Source: Ruegeria sp. R14_0 (GTDB lineage Bacteria > Pseudomonadota > Alphaproteobacteria > Rhodobacterales > Rhodobacteraceae). Taken from it: a DNA stretch of 64,000 bases. The notes under the pieces were generated by a model. The model made no database searches. It saw nothing but the letters and a program-made list of their open reading frames with translations, and was not told the DNA's origin. Made by a program: the position numbers and the translations under genes. The DNA is taken from NCBI RefSeq assembly GCF_017743975.1, contig NZ_JAGHRC010000001.1:682001-746000 (forward strand), read 5' to 3'. The stretch's first letter is position 1, and every line of letters starts with the position of its first letter. Positions 35,071 to 47,000 of this stretch are shown piece by piece.

Positions 35071-36608
35071 TGGCGCGCGCTCGGAGACAAAAGATCAGGC
35101 TGATACAGCGCTTGCCGCTGTTCCTTTTGATCTGGGGCATTGTCTCGCTTTCGATGTGGATCCCGGCAATCTATGCGCTTGCTTTGGATGACCACGACAC
35201 GTCGCGGTCATTTTTCTATTCCGGTTTGCTGGGCCTGTTTGTCGTTTCGACCATCGCTTTGGCTTCGTCAAACCGAATACCGCGTCGCGGCACCTTGGGG
35301 CAGCTGGCCGTTTTACTGGGATGCTTTACGATTTTGCCTCTGTTCCTGGCGATCCCGCTGCATGACGCCTTGGGAAACACTACCTTTCTGAACGCCTATT
35401 TCGACATGGTCAGCGCGGTGACGACGACCGGCGCAGATCTGTTTCCCGACCCGGACCGACTAACTGCGCCGCTGCACCTGTGGCGGGCTTTGGTCGGATG
35501 GATGGGCGGTTTGCTGATGTGGATCGCAGCGGCTGCCATTCTTGCCCCTTTGTCGCTGGGCGGGTTCGAGATTACAGCGCGCGGCCAGCCCGGCCGTCCG
35601 GTCTCGGGCGTGGCCCAGAGCGAAGAGGTCGATCCGCGCGGTCGCTTGATCCGCGTGACCCTGACCCTGACACCGGTCTATGCGGGTCTGACCGCCGTTA
35701 TCTGTATCCTGCTACTGGTCGCAGGTGAAAACGGACTGACCGCCGTGTGTCACGCGATGTCCACCATGGCCACGTCCGGCATTTCTCCGGTGGGTGGCTT
35801 GGAAGGGGCACAGGCGGGTATTACGGGTGAAGCCATCCTTTTCCTGTTCCTGTTCTTCGCGCTCTCACGGCTGACCTTTTCCACCGATACAGCGACCACG
35901 GGCTATTCCCGCCTGGATAAGGACCCCGAGTTTCGGATTGGCCTGATGATCGTTGCCTTCGTGGCGGCCCTGTTGTTTGCGCGGGTTTGGGCTGGGGTGC
36001 TTGAGATCGGCAACCAGCTAGAGCCGATGCAGGCGCTTGGCGTGATCTGGGGGATGACGTTCACCGCGTTGTCTTTCCTGACCACGGCCGGTTTTGAAAG
36101 CGCCAACTGGAACGACGCGCAGCAACTGTCCGGTTTGGGTACGCCCGGGCTGATCCTGATGGGTCTGGCCCTGATCGGCGGCGGCGTGGCGACCACTGCG
36201 GGGGGCGTCAAACTTCTGCGCGTCTTTGCCCTCTACCTGAACGGCGCGCGCGAGATTGACCGGCTGATCTATCCCTCATCCGTGAGCGGCATTGGCGGAG
36301 GGAACCGGCGCATCCAAAGCGACGGTGCCTTTATCGCCTGGATCTTCTTGATGATGTTCGCTCTGACGACCGCGTTGTTTAACCTGCTGTTGGCAGCCAT
36401 GGGGTCGGGGTTTGAACAGGCGATGGTTCTGAGCGTCGCGGCGCTCAGCACCACGGGTCCGTTGATCGAATTGGCCACCGATGTTCCCATTCGCTTGGTC
36501 GATTTGCCCTGGGGGGCAAAGCTGACCCTGTGCGCAGCGATGGTGATCGGGCGGTTGGAAACGCTGGCGATCATTGCGCTGATTACGCCAAGCCTCTGGC
36601 GGGACTGA
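35070..36608 (+). CDS. trkH: Trk potassium uptake protein TrkH
   Basis: TrkH is the membrane channel subunit of the potassium system gated by TrkA. The 512-residue protein has about ten or more hydrophobic helices and the repeated pore-loop signatures of the family: SAVTTTGADLF near 112-122, MSTMATSGISPVGG near 229-242, LSFLTTAGFESANW near 333-346 and LSTTGPLIELA near 454-464. It starts one base before the end of the trkA stop codon, implying coupled translation. Confidence 0.94.
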   Translation: MARARRQKIRLIQRLPLFLLIWGIVSLSMWIPAIYALALDDHDTSRSFFYSGLLGLFVVSTIALASSNRIPRRGTLGQLAVLLGCFTILPLFLAIPLHDALGNTTFLNAYFDMVSAVTTTGADLFPDPDRLTAPLHLWRALVGWMGGLLMWIAAAAILAPLSLGGFEITARGQPGRPVSGVAQSEEVDPRGRLIRVTLTLTPVYAGLTAVICILLLVAGENGLTAVCHAMSTMATSGISPVGGLEGAQAGITGEAILFLFLFFALSRLTFSTDTATTGYSRLDKDPEFRIGLMIVAFVAALLFARVWAGVLEIGNQLEPMQALGVIWGMTFTALSFLTTAGFESANWNDAQQLSGLGTPGLILMGLALIGGGVATTAGGVKLLRVFALYLNGAREIDRLIYPSSVSGIGGGNRRIQSDGAFIAWIFLMMFALTTALFNLLLAAMGSGFEQAMVLSVAALSTTGPLIELATDVPIRLVDLPWGAKLTLCAAMVIGRLETLAIIALITPSLWRD

Positions 36609-36734
36609 GAATCCTCACCTGCAAGGCTGCCTGATTTTTCATCTGGAATATCGGTTAACGACACTCCATACTCTGCCGGAGGGAGCGCGTTGGTCCGCAG
36701 CGCGTAGCAAGAACAATGGCGAGATTATAAAAAT

Positions 36735-36974
36735 ATGGCTTCGGACAGACAGAATCTGCAGGACGCGTTCCTGAACAATGTACGGAAAGCAAAGGTCCCG
36801 GTCACAATATTCCTGATCAACGGTGTGAAATTGCAGGGTGTGATCACCTGGTTCGACAATTTCTGCGTGCTTCTGCGCCGCGACGGACAGTCGCAGCTGG
36901 TCTACAAGCATGCGATTTCGACAATCATGCCGTCACAGCCGATCAACCTGTATGAGGGCGAAGACGCCTCTTGA
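36735..36974 (+). CDS. hfq: RNA chaperone Hfq
   Basis: Hfq is a hexameric RNA-binding protein that stabilises small RNAs and helps them pair with mRNAs. The 79-residue protein contains the Sm1 motif ([19 protein letters not shown] then [20 protein letters not shown]) and the Sm2 motif [10 protein letters not shown]. The N-terminus is MASDRQNLQ. The C-terminal tail is very short, as in other alphaproteobacteria. It overlaps the hflX start. Hfq is relevant to the candidate sRNA at 56599-56686. Confidence 0.97.
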   Translation: MASDRQNLQDAFLNNVRKAKVPVTIFLINGVKLQGVITWFDNFCVLLRRDGQSQLVYKHAISTIMPSQPINLYEGEDAS

Positions 36975-38245
36975 TGGAACATGACAGGGTGCGCACCCGG
37001 GCCTGGGTGCTGCATCCGGAAATCAAATCAGATGAACAGCGCCGTGTCCCCGAACCAGCGCTGGAAGAAGCGGTGGCTTTGGCTGCCGCTTTGCCCGATC
37101 TGGATGTGATCGGGGCCGAAATCGTGCGCCTTCAGCGTGCCCAGCCGGGGCTTTTGTTCGGCAGTGGCAAGATTGAGGAACTGGGCGCGCGGTTCAAGGA
37201 AAACGAGATTGAACTGGTGCTGATCGACGGCCCGGTGACGCCTGTTCAGCAGCGCAATCTGGAAAAGGCATGGAAGGTCAAGATCCTCGACCGGACCGGA
37301 CTGATCCTTGAGATTTTCAGCGATCGCGCCCGGACCCGTGAGGGTGTGCTGCAGGTCGAGATGGCCGCGCTCAGCTATCAGCGGACGCGACTGGTGCGCG
37401 CCTGGACCCACCTGGAACGGCAGCGGGGCGGATTGGGCTTTGTCGGCGGCCCCGGTGAAACCCAGATCGAGGCCGACCGCCGTGCCATTGACGAACAACT
37501 CGTACGTCTGCGGCGGCAACTGCAAAAGGTGGTCAAAACCCGCGAACTGCACCGCAAGGCGCGGGCCAAGGTGCCGTACCCTATTGTGGCCTTGGTGGGC
37601 TATACGAACGCCGGTAAATCCACGCTGTTCAACCGGCTGACCGGTGCCGAGGTGATGGCCAAGGACATGCTGTTCGCTACGCTGGATCCAACCATGCGCC
37701 GCGTTGAACTGCCCGACGGTCCCGAGGTGATCCTGTCTGATACGGTGGGGTTCATCTCGAACCTGCCGACGGAACTGGTTGCGGCCTTCCGCGCCACGCT
37801 CGAAGAGGTTTTGGGCGCGGATATTGTCGTCCATGTCCGCGATATCAGTCACGAAGAAACCGATGAGCAAGCGCAGGATGTCGAGGCGATCCTGACCTCG
37901 CTTGGCGTGGATGACGAACGCCCGCGGCTTGAGGTCTGGAACAAGATCGACCTGCTGAGCGAAGACGAGCGTGAAGCCGCGTCCGCGCGGGCCGAGCGTG
38001 ATCCGTCGATCTTTGCCATCTCTGCCGTGACAGGTGAGGGGATCGAACCCTTGCTGGCCGAAATCGCCGAGAAACTGCAAGGCGTGCGGCATGAAAATGT
38101 TCTGACGCTGGGATTTGCCGAAGGAAACAAGCGGGCCTGGCTGTTCCGCCAGGACGTCGTGCGATCCGAAGAGCAGACGGAGGATGGGTTTCAGATCACC
38201 GTCTTGTGGACTGACAAACAGGCGGCGCAGTTCGCCGCCCTGTGA
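36974..38245 (+). CDS. hflX: GTPase HflX
   Basis: HflX is a ribosome-associated GTPase that rescues or splits stalled ribosomes. From the ATG at 36974 it has 423 residues; a TTG one codon earlier is also possible. The N-terminal HflX domain carries LFGSGKIEEL (61-70) and RGGLGFVGGPGETQIEADRR (151-170). The G domain has G1 GYTNAGKS (209-216), G3 DTVGF, and G4 NKID. The ATG shares its A with the hfq TGA stop. hfq-hflX is a widely conserved pair. Confidence 0.96.
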   Translation: MEHDRVRTRAWVLHPEIKSDEQRRVPEPALEEAVALAAALPDLDVIGAEIVRLQRAQPGLLFGSGKIEELGARFKENEIELVLIDGPVTPVQQRNLEKAWKVKILDRTGLILEIFSDRARTREGVLQVEMAALSYQRTRLVRAWTHLERQRGGLGFVGGPGETQIEADRRAIDEQLVRLRRQLQKVVKTRELHRKARAKVPYPIVALVGYTNAGKSTLFNRLTGAEVMAKDMLFATLDPTMRRVELPDGPEVILSDTVGFISNLPTELVAAFRATLEEVLGADIVVHVRDISHEETDEQAQDVEAILTSLGVDDERPRLEVWNKIDLLSEDEREAASARAERDPSIFAISAVTGEGIEPLLAEIAEKLQGVRHENVLTLGFAEGNKRAWLFRQDVVRSEEQTEDGFQITVLWTDKQAAQFAAL

Positions 38246-38263
38246 TCTGCGCAGGAGTTCACG

Positions 38264-38548
38264 ATGTCAGAAGCCAAGGTTTTCTTAAACGGCTATATCT
38301 CCGTACCTGATAACCGGATCGCGCAGGTACGCGCTGCGTTGTCAGATCACATCGCGTTGACGCGGGCCGAGCCCGGATGCATCGCCTTTGACGTGGCGGA
38401 AGACGTGGAAGTGTCAGGCCGTTTCAACGTCAGCGAGGTGTTCGAAAACCAGGCCGCCTTCGACGCGCATCAGGCACGGACAAAAGCCTCGGCCTGGTTC
38501 AAGGTGACCGAGGGTATCCCGCGAGACTACGAGATCACGATGGAATAG
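38264..38548 (+). CDS. Antibiotic-biosynthesis-monooxygenase (ABM) domain protein
   Basis: This 94-residue single-domain protein fits the dimeric alpha-beta-barrel ABM/YgiN pattern. It has a first strand (VFLNGYISVPD), a helix (QVRAALSDHIALTR), the typical EPGCIAFDVAED turn near 38-49, FNVSEVFENQAAFDAHQA near 55-72 and a closing strand. Members include quinol monooxygenases and heme-degrading proteins, and the substrate here is unknown. It starts 19 bases after hflX on the same strand and may be read through from it. Confidence 0.8.
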   Translation: MSEAKVFLNGYISVPDNRIAQVRAALSDHIALTRAEPGCIAFDVAEDVEVSGRFNVSEVFENQAAFDAHQARTKASAWFKVTEGIPRDYEITME

Positions 38549-38549
38549 G

Positions 38550-38945
38550 TTACTTGCCATCAATCTGACGTTGATAATCCTCGGCATCGAACCAGCCGAG
38601 CGACGATTGAACCTTGTTGTCCGCCGTCAGCTCCCATTCTTCCCAGCCGCGGGTGACGACATGGTTGCCGGTTTGCGCGTGGTGGCCTTCCAGCGTCCAG
38701 ACAAAGATGGCATGAGTTCCTGCCCATCGCAGCATGTCGCAGCGCACCTCAAGGTCCGGGAAATCGGCATAGAACCCCCGCGCCATATCTGCGACGGCGG
38801 CGCGGCCGACAATGGGTTCGCCCCGGTTGATGATGATCTGCCCGTCCGGGGCATAGAAACTGGCTACAGAGTCCGGGTCGCCAGAACTCCAGGCGATTGC
38901 GTAGTCGCGGGCGAGATTGTTCATCATATCCCGAATACTGGCCAT
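38550..38945 (-). CDS. NTF2/SnoaL-like protein
   Basis: This 131-residue protein has the NTF2-like cone fold pattern. An N-terminal helix pair (MMNNLARDYAIAWSSGD) leads into VASFYAPDGQIIINRGEPIVGRAAVADMARGF, followed by a curved sheet (FVWTLEGHHAQTGNHVVTRGWEEWEL). Family members include polyketide cyclases, isomerases and proteins with no catalytic role. The pattern does not say which applies. It ends one base from the convergent ABM gene and stands alone in front of the penicillin acylase-family gene on the same strand. Confidence 0.75.
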   Translation of the reverse strand: MASIRDMMNNLARDYAIAWSSGDPDSVASFYAPDGQIIINRGEPIVGRAAVADMARGFYADFPDLEVRCDMLRWAGTHAIFVWTLEGHHAQTGNHVVTRGWEEWELTADNKVQSSLGWFDAEDYQRQIDGK

Positions 38946-39052
38946 CTGTACCCCCCGGCTCGAAATGGTCGCCTCTCAGATCGTAGGCGAAAACACCGGT
39001 GCGCGTCCACGACCGCGAAAAAAAGGGGCAAGGTCTTGCCGAAGCGTCGAAA

Positions 39053-41515
39053 TCAGCGCGGGATAAGGTTGGTCACACCGACTGCGGCCGCGCGGGCCAG
39101 ATCAAGGTCCAGCGACATCGGGATGTATTCGCCCCGTCTCCACAGCTGCGCTTGATCATCATAGTAGCGTGACAGGAAATGACCGGACTGACCCGTCGCG
39201 GTGATGAAGACCGAACTGTTGGGGTCGGCAAAATCATACACGCCGCGATAGCCCGCGCCGTGGACGTTCTGGAACGGGTCGGGCCCTTCACCCGACGTCC
39301 GGCCGCGCAGCAGAGTGTTGTCGCCGCCGCTTGTGGACTGGCGGATATTGACGAAGAAACGCAGCACCGGGACCGTGCCCAGCACCGGATGGTCATGCGT
39401 AGCTTGATGCGCGTCACCCCAGCGGAGCGATTCCAGCGCGCCGCCATATTTTTCGGTGATCCAGATCAGCGCATCATCAAGCGCAAGCCGGGCCATGTCG
39501 GTGCAGGTTTCGACCGGCGCGCTTTGGCGCACGTCACACCAGACCGAGGCCCCGTCAATGTCGCGGTAGACCCGTTCGATAAAGAGTGGCTCGACGTGTT
39601 TGTACTCGGCGGCCAGCGGGCCGAGCTCGTCGGAAATCAACCGGATTTGCAGGGCGCGCAGCCATGCAGCGTAGATTAGCGGCTCGGGCAGGTGTTCGTT
39701 CATTTCACCATTCCACTCGGCCAACAGCGACAGGGCGACTTGCCGCCGTCGTTCGGGCGTGCCTTCGGGGGCCGAGGCTCCAGTGAACCACAGATCGGCA
39801 CCGATCAAGGGCAGCAGCGAGCGGGCGGTAAAGCTGACGGTGTCCAGCTGTGCTTCGATAAAGCTGTCGCGGGTGTGAACCTCACGCGATTGCATCAGAC
39901 GCTCCCAACGATGAACGCGCTGCGTGTCGCCCCATTCGTACGAGACATGGTTTGGGAAAGGACGGTCGATGATCTTGTTGTTGGTGTTGCCCAGAATTCC
40001 GCCTGCCGGGGCTACGAATTCCGGGTTGTCCGCGTATGGCAGGCGGCCCTGCCACAGGTTTTCCGCCAGCCAGCCTGGCGTTGGGATGCGGCCGCGGCTT
40101 TGGTTGCGGATGTCCCGTTTCGGCATCGCCCCAATCAGCTTCATGCCGATCGTGTCCGTATCAACCAGTGACAGGTTTTGCGAGGGCGCGATGAACAGCT
40201 CGGCTGCATCAATCGCTTCGCGCACGCTGTTGGAATTCATCAAACCCATTGACGCGGTCATCGACGTGTCGCGCGGGCTGAGCGCCGTCCAGGACAGGGA
40301 CGCGACATGGCCCGGCGGCGTGATCGTCTCGAGATCATAGTGAGTGCCAGGCAGAACCGGTCCGTTTTCGGTCCAGCGCAGGGTCAGGGTGATGGGTGCC
40401 TCGTCCTTGATCTCGATGATCGAAGGGCGGGTGCGGAACCGTTTGTAGCCATCAGGCGTCAGATATTCTTCGGGGTTTTCGGGGTTCAACTGCTCGATAT
40501 GCACATCCTGATCGTCCAGATAGGACGAGGTCAGGCCCCAACCCAGACGATCGCTGCGGCCGGTCATGATCGCGGGAATACCTGGAATAGTCGCGCCGAT
40601 TACGCCGCCTTTGGCCAGTTCGAGCCGCGCCAGATACCATATGCCGGGTGCCGTCAGGCCCAGATGCGGGTCGTTGGCAAGCAAGGTGCCTCCGATTGCC
40701 GAGCGCGAGGGCGCGGCGGACCATGCGTTGGATGCCCCGGCCAATCCGCGTTTGGGGAAAGGAGACAGGGGCGTGTCAGGCATCGGAGTGCCCTCGGCAT
40801 AACGCGGCAGACCGGGGAACAGGGCTGCGTATTCCGGCAGCGCCGCGATGCCCGGGCCGGGTACGTCCGGAAGGATGTCGGACAACCGTTGCGGATCATT
40901 CAGTATCAGCGAGGTCCGGGCGCGCAGCACTTCATCCTTCAGATGGCCGGACAGTTGCAGGCTCATCAGTTTGATCACTGCGATGCTGTCACCCGGCTGC
41001 CACGGCGAAACGGGTGCGTTGAACAGGAACATCTCGGGTGCGCCGCGACCCAGCGCATTCTCGTTGATCTCATCCAATCGCGCATTGACGCCCGCAGCGT
41101 ACGCCCGCAGCGCCGCCTTGGTGTAATCGTCCTGAACCTGGACCGAACGGTGTGCCAGGCCATAAAGGTCAAACCGCCGCAATAGCTTATCGATTTCCAC
41201 CGTGCGCGCGCCGAATACCTCGGACAGGCGACCCTGGGCGGTGCGGCGCATGACGGTCATCTGCCACAAGCGGTCCTGCGCGTGGGCATAGCCCAGGCCA
41301 AAGAAAACATCGGGGTCGTTTTCAGCCAGGATATGGGGGACGTTGGCCGTGTCGCGCACGATCTCAACCGGGGCGCTGAGCCCATTGACTTCTACGGTCT
41401 GATCGTAATCCGGCAGGGACTGACTGGCGAGGAAGTAGACAAGAACCACGGCTGCAACCGCCAACAGGACCAGACCCGTTGCAATCCGAACCAGCCAGCG
41501 AAAAACAAGACCCAT
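39053..41515 (-). CDS. Penicillin acylase-family Ntn hydrolase
   Basis: This 820-residue precursor belongs to the penicillin acylase (S45) family, whose members cleave amides such as beta-lactam side chains or acyl-homoserine lactones. An N-terminal hydrophobic helix (about 7-30) would export or anchor it. The autoprocessing site is ASNAW, making Ser262 the N-terminal nucleophile of the beta chain. TLLANDPHLGL near 277-287 and the late GNTNNKIIDRPFP segment are family blocks. The substrate cannot be fixed from sequence. It is transcribed alone. Confidence 0.88.
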   Translation of the reverse strand: MGLVFRWLVRIATGLVLLAVAAVVLVYFLASQSLPDYDQTVEVNGLSAPVEIVRDTANVPHILAENDPDVFFGLGYAHAQDRLWQMTVMRRTAQGRLSEVFGARTVEIDKLLRRFDLYGLAHRSVQVQDDYTKAALRAYAAGVNARLDEINENALGRGAPEMFLFNAPVSPWQPGDSIAVIKLMSLQLSGHLKDEVLRARTSLILNDPQRLSDILPDVPGPGIAALPEYAALFPGLPRYAEGTPMPDTPLSPFPKRGLAGASNAWSAAPSRSAIGGTLLANDPHLGLTAPGIWYLARLELAKGGVIGATIPGIPAIMTGRSDRLGWGLTSSYLDDQDVHIEQLNPENPEEYLTPDGYKRFRTRPSIIEIKDEAPITLTLRWTENGPVLPGTHYDLETITPPGHVASLSWTALSPRDTSMTASMGLMNSNSVREAIDAAELFIAPSQNLSLVDTDTIGMKLIGAMPKRDIRNQSRGRIPTPGWLAENLWQGRLPYADNPEFVAPAGGILGNTNNKIIDRPFPNHVSYEWGDTQRVHRWERLMQSREVHTRDSFIEAQLDTVSFTARSLLPLIGADLWFTGASAPEGTPERRRQVALSLLAEWNGEMNEHLPEPLIYAAWLRALQIRLISDELGPLAAEYKHVEPLFIERVYRDIDGASVWCDVRQSAPVETCTDMARLALDDALIWITEKYGGALESLRWGDAHQATHDHPVLGTVPVLRFFVNIRQSTSGGDNTLLRGRTSGEGPDPFQNVHGAGYRGVYDFADPNSSVFITATGQSGHFLSRYYDDQAQLWRRGEYIPMSLDLDLARAAAVGVTNLIPR

Positions 41516-41620
41516 GAACGCCCCACATTCCCGTACGAAATCATTGGCTGAACCCTACTGGAAGGGCTGACCGACCGAAAGAGGAACGCCCCGCGAACGT
41601 TAAGTTAAGCGGCTGAGATG

Positions 41621-41655
41621 AAAAACCCCGCCGCGTCAATGACGACGCGGCGGGG
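41621..41655 (-). terminator. Rho-independent terminator of the SYLF lipoprotein gene
   Basis: CCCCGCCGCGTC (41626-41637) and GACGCGGCGGGG (41644-41655) form a perfect 12-bp stem with a 6-base loop. On the minus strand a run of five T follows. It lies 30 bases after the stop at 41685. Confidence 0.9.
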
Positions 41656-41684
41656 TGCGCTTGAGGGGGGTGTGGTATTCGAAA

Positions 41685-42257
41685 TCAGGGAATGATGCGC
41701 GTGTATTTGGTGCCTTCGAGCGTTGCACCGAACAACAGACCGGCCTGACCGAAGATGGCCGCGATCACAGGGGTGCGCAGAGTGGTGGTTGTCGTCGACA
41801 AGGTGCTGCCGGTTGCATCGACCACATAGCCGATGTCAGCGCCTGCAGTCCAACCGCTGGAACGGCGGAAGTCATTCAGCGCGTCCTCGGTCATGAAAAA
41901 CAACACATGCGCGTATTGCTGTGCACCGATCTGCAGGCCGGCGCTGCCTTTGACGGCCGAGTAGTAGTCGACCGTTGCACCGTTGATCCGCAATGCACCC
42001 TGGCCAAAGCCACCACCAAAGATAAACCCGGCCTCGGTGATCAGAGGCATCACCAACATACCAGTGGATTTGTTGGCGATTTCAACGGTGTTGGGAAATT
42101 TGGTGAACATCTCGTTCAGGGTGACGTTCACACGGGCATCGATCTGTGCTGCGTTTGAATTGCCCACGCCATTGCCGCAGGCTGCCGTAACCGTCAGTCC
42201 GGCCATGCCAAGCGCAAAGCCACGACGGTTCAGTCGGGGGGAGTTGGAACTGCTCAT
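41685..42257 (-). CDS. SYLF/YSC84-type lipoprotein with Tat-like signal
   Basis: This 190-residue secreted protein of the SYLF (YSC84/Ysc84) lipid-binding family shows the typical blocks ANKSTGMLVMPLITEAGFIFGGGFGQGALRING and GSAGLQIGAQQYAHVLFFMTEDAL. Its signal starts SPRLNRRGFALGMAG and ends TAAC27, so it looks like a twin-arginine lipoprotein signal; the window also encodes tatABC. In eukaryotes SYLF domains bind phosphoinositides, and the bacterial role is unclear. It is followed by a strong terminator. Confidence 0.85.
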   Translation of the reverse strand: MSSSNSPRLNRRGFALGMAGLTVTAACGNGVGNSNAAQIDARVNVTLNEMFTKFPNTVEIANKSTGMLVMPLITEAGFIFGGGFGQGALRINGATVDYYSAVKGSAGLQIGAQQYAHVLFFMTEDALNDFRRSSGWTAGADIGYVVDATGSTLSTTTTTLRTPVIAAIFGQAGLLFGATLEGTKYTRIIP

Positions 42258-42400
42258 GTTTTTTCTCTGTATTATAACTGCCTGATGTGTCGGGTGTTCC
42301 CGATCTTATGTGCAAGAATACGCCGATTGCGTCCGTGTGTCACGGGAAAGCTGGCCCAACAGCCTTGGCAATCGGCGAAATATTGCGACTGCTCGGGGTT

Positions 42401-44041
<1,641 letters not shown>

Positions 44042-44063
44042 GGGCAATCGGAAAGGCAAGGCG

Positions 44064-47000
44064 ATGACGGCTCCGAACCATGTGACGGTTGGCGGCGCTC
44101 CTGAAGGATTTGATGCGCAACTTGTGCTGAACGAGATCGCCCGTTCCGGCGGTCCGGTCTGTCACGTCGCGCGCGATGACAAGCGGATGGAGGCGATGCG
44201 GGCGGCTTTGGCCTTTTTTGCGCCGGACATACCAGTCTTCGTCTTTCCCGGGTGGGATTGTTTGCCTTATGACAGGGTCTCGCCCAATGCCGACATCGCA
44301 GCCGCGCGTGTTGCGACTCTGGCGGCACTGGTGCACCAGATGCCCGACCGGTTTGTCCTGTTGACGACGCTAAATGCCGCGACCCAGCGTGTGCCTGCGC
44401 GCGATGTGCTGCGCGAGTCTGCTTTCACCGCCCGTGTGAACCAGCGCGTTGACGAAACGGCGCTGCGAAACTTTCTGGTGCGCATGGGCTTTACCCAAAG
44501 CCCTACGGTGATGGAACCCGGCGACTATGCCATTCGCGGCGGTATCATCGACATCTTCCCGCCGGGTGAATCCGGCCCAGTACGACTGGACCTGTTCGGT
44601 GACGTGCTGGATGGTGCCCGCCGGTTTGATCCGGTCTCGCAGCGGACCACCGAGAAGCTGGATGTGGTCGAATTGGCCCCGGTGTCCGAGGTCATTCTGG
44701 ATGATGCCGCCATCACCCGGTTCCGCCAGAACTATCGTATCGAGTTTGGTGCAGCTGGCACCGACGATCCGCTCTACGAAGCGGTCAGTGCAGGCCGCAA
44801 GCATCAGGGCATCGAACATTGGCTGCCGTTTTTCCACGAAAAGCTGGAAACCCTGTTCGATTATCTGCCTGAGGCATCGATCACCGTGGATGATCAGGTC
44901 ACGCCCGCGCGACTGGCTCGCTGGGACACGATCGCGGATCAGTATGAAACGCGTCGGCTGGCATTGGAAAACCGCTCTCGCATGGACACGGTGTATAAGC
45001 CAACACCACCCGGATTGCTGTATCTGGATGATGCCGCCTGGGAACAGGCGGTCGGCGACCGGCGTGTGATGCAGTTCAGCCCTCTGCCACAGGCCAGTGG
45101 CCCCGGCGTGATTGACGCGGGTGGGCGTATCGGACGCAACTTTGCACCCGAGCGGCAACAGGAAAGCATCAGTCTGTTTGGTGCGCTGGCAAGCCATATC
45201 ACCGACAAGATGGCCAAGGGGCCAGTCCTGATCGCATCTTACTCCGAGGGTGCCCGGGAGCGCCTGACCGGGTTGATCGAGGATGAAGGCCTGGCCGAAG
45301 CGATCCCCGTCACTGACGGCACGCGCATCGGCAAACGCGGTCTGCATCTGGCAGTCTGGGCGCTGGAGCACGGGTTCGAAACGCCCGGTTTGACCGTGAT
45401 CGCCGAGCAGGACGTTCTGGGCGACCGCCTGATCCGCCAGCCCAAGAAACACCGCAAGGCCGAGAACTTCCTGACCGAGACCCAATCGCTCTCGCCCGGT
45501 GATCTGGTGGTTCATGTCGACCACGGGATCGGGCGCTATATGGGGATGGAGGTCGTGACCGCCGCCGGTGCTGCGCACGAATGCCTGCTGCTGGAATACG
45601 CGGAGCAGTCCAAGCTGTATTTGCCGGTCGAAAACATCGAACTGCTGTCGAAATACGGCCATGACGAAGGTTTGCTGGACCGTTTGGGCGGTGGCGCATG
45701 GCAGGCCAAGAAGGCCAAGCTGAAAGAGCGCATCCGCGAGATGGCGGACAAGCTGATCCGCATCGCCGCCGAGCGCGCCTTGCGCAAAGCTCCGGTCATG
45801 GATCCGCCGCCCCATGCTTGGGAAGAGTTCAGCGCACGTTTCCCATATCAGGAAACCGACGATCAGTTGCGGGCAATTTCCGAGGTGATGGAGGACATGC
45901 ACTCCGGCGCGCCGATGGACCGTCTGATCTGCGGCGATGTTGGTTTCGGTAAAACCGAGGTCGCCATGCGCGCAGCCTTTGTCGCCGCCATGTCGGGCGT
46001 GCAGGTCGCTGTGATTGCGCCAACCACGTTGTTGGCCCGCCAGCACGCGGCCTCGTTCAAAGAGCGATTCCGGGGCTTCCCGCTGGAGGTGCGGCAATTG
46101 TCGCGTTTTGTATCCGCGAAGGAGGCGCAACAGACCCGCGACGGGCTGGCGCGCGGAACAGTAGATATCGTGATCGGCACCCATGCGCTGCTGGCCAAGG
46201 GCATACGGTTCAACAACCTTGGCCTGTTGATCATCGATGAGGAACAGCATTTCGGCGTCGGCCACAAAGAGCGTCTTAAACAGCTGCGCTCGGATGTGCA
46301 CGTGCTGACGCTGACCGCGACGCCAATCCCACGGACCCTGCAATTGTCCCTGACCGGTGTGCGCGATCTGTCGATCATCGGCACTCCGCCTATCGACCGT
46401 TTGGCGATCCGAACCTATGTCAGCGAGTTCGATGCGGTCACGATCCGCGAGGCGCTGCTGCGCGAACATTACCGCGGCGGGCAGAGTTTCTACGTGGTTC
46501 CACGCATCTCGGACCTGCCCGAGATCGAAGAATTCCTCAAAGAACAGCTGCCCGAGCTGACCTATGTGGTTGCTCACGGGCAGATGGCGGCGGGCGAGCT
46601 CGACGATCGGATGAATGCCTTCTATGACGGCAAATACGATGTTCTGTTGGCGACCACGATTGTCGAAAGCGGGCTGGATATTCCGACCGCAAACACGATG
46701 GTTGTGCACCGGGCGGATATGTTCGGCCTTGCGCAGCTCTATCAAATTCGGGGTCGGGTGGGGCGGTCCAAAACCCGTGCCTATGCGTACCTGACAACCA
46801 AACCACGCCAGAAACTGACCGCCACGGCCGAGAAACGTCTGCGCGTTCTGGGCTCGCTGGATACCCTGGGCGCTGGTTTCACTCTGGCTTCGCAGGATCT
46901 GGATATCCGCGGCGCGGGCAACCTGTTGGGCGAAGAGCAGTCGGGCCAAATGCGCGACGTGGGCTATGAACTCTACCAGTCGATGCTGGAAGAGGCGATT

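Noticed and set aside
37028..38092. A 354-codon minus-strand frame opposite hflX
   Set aside because: Antisense to a clear HflX GTPase, with Gln/Arg/His-rich shadow composition.
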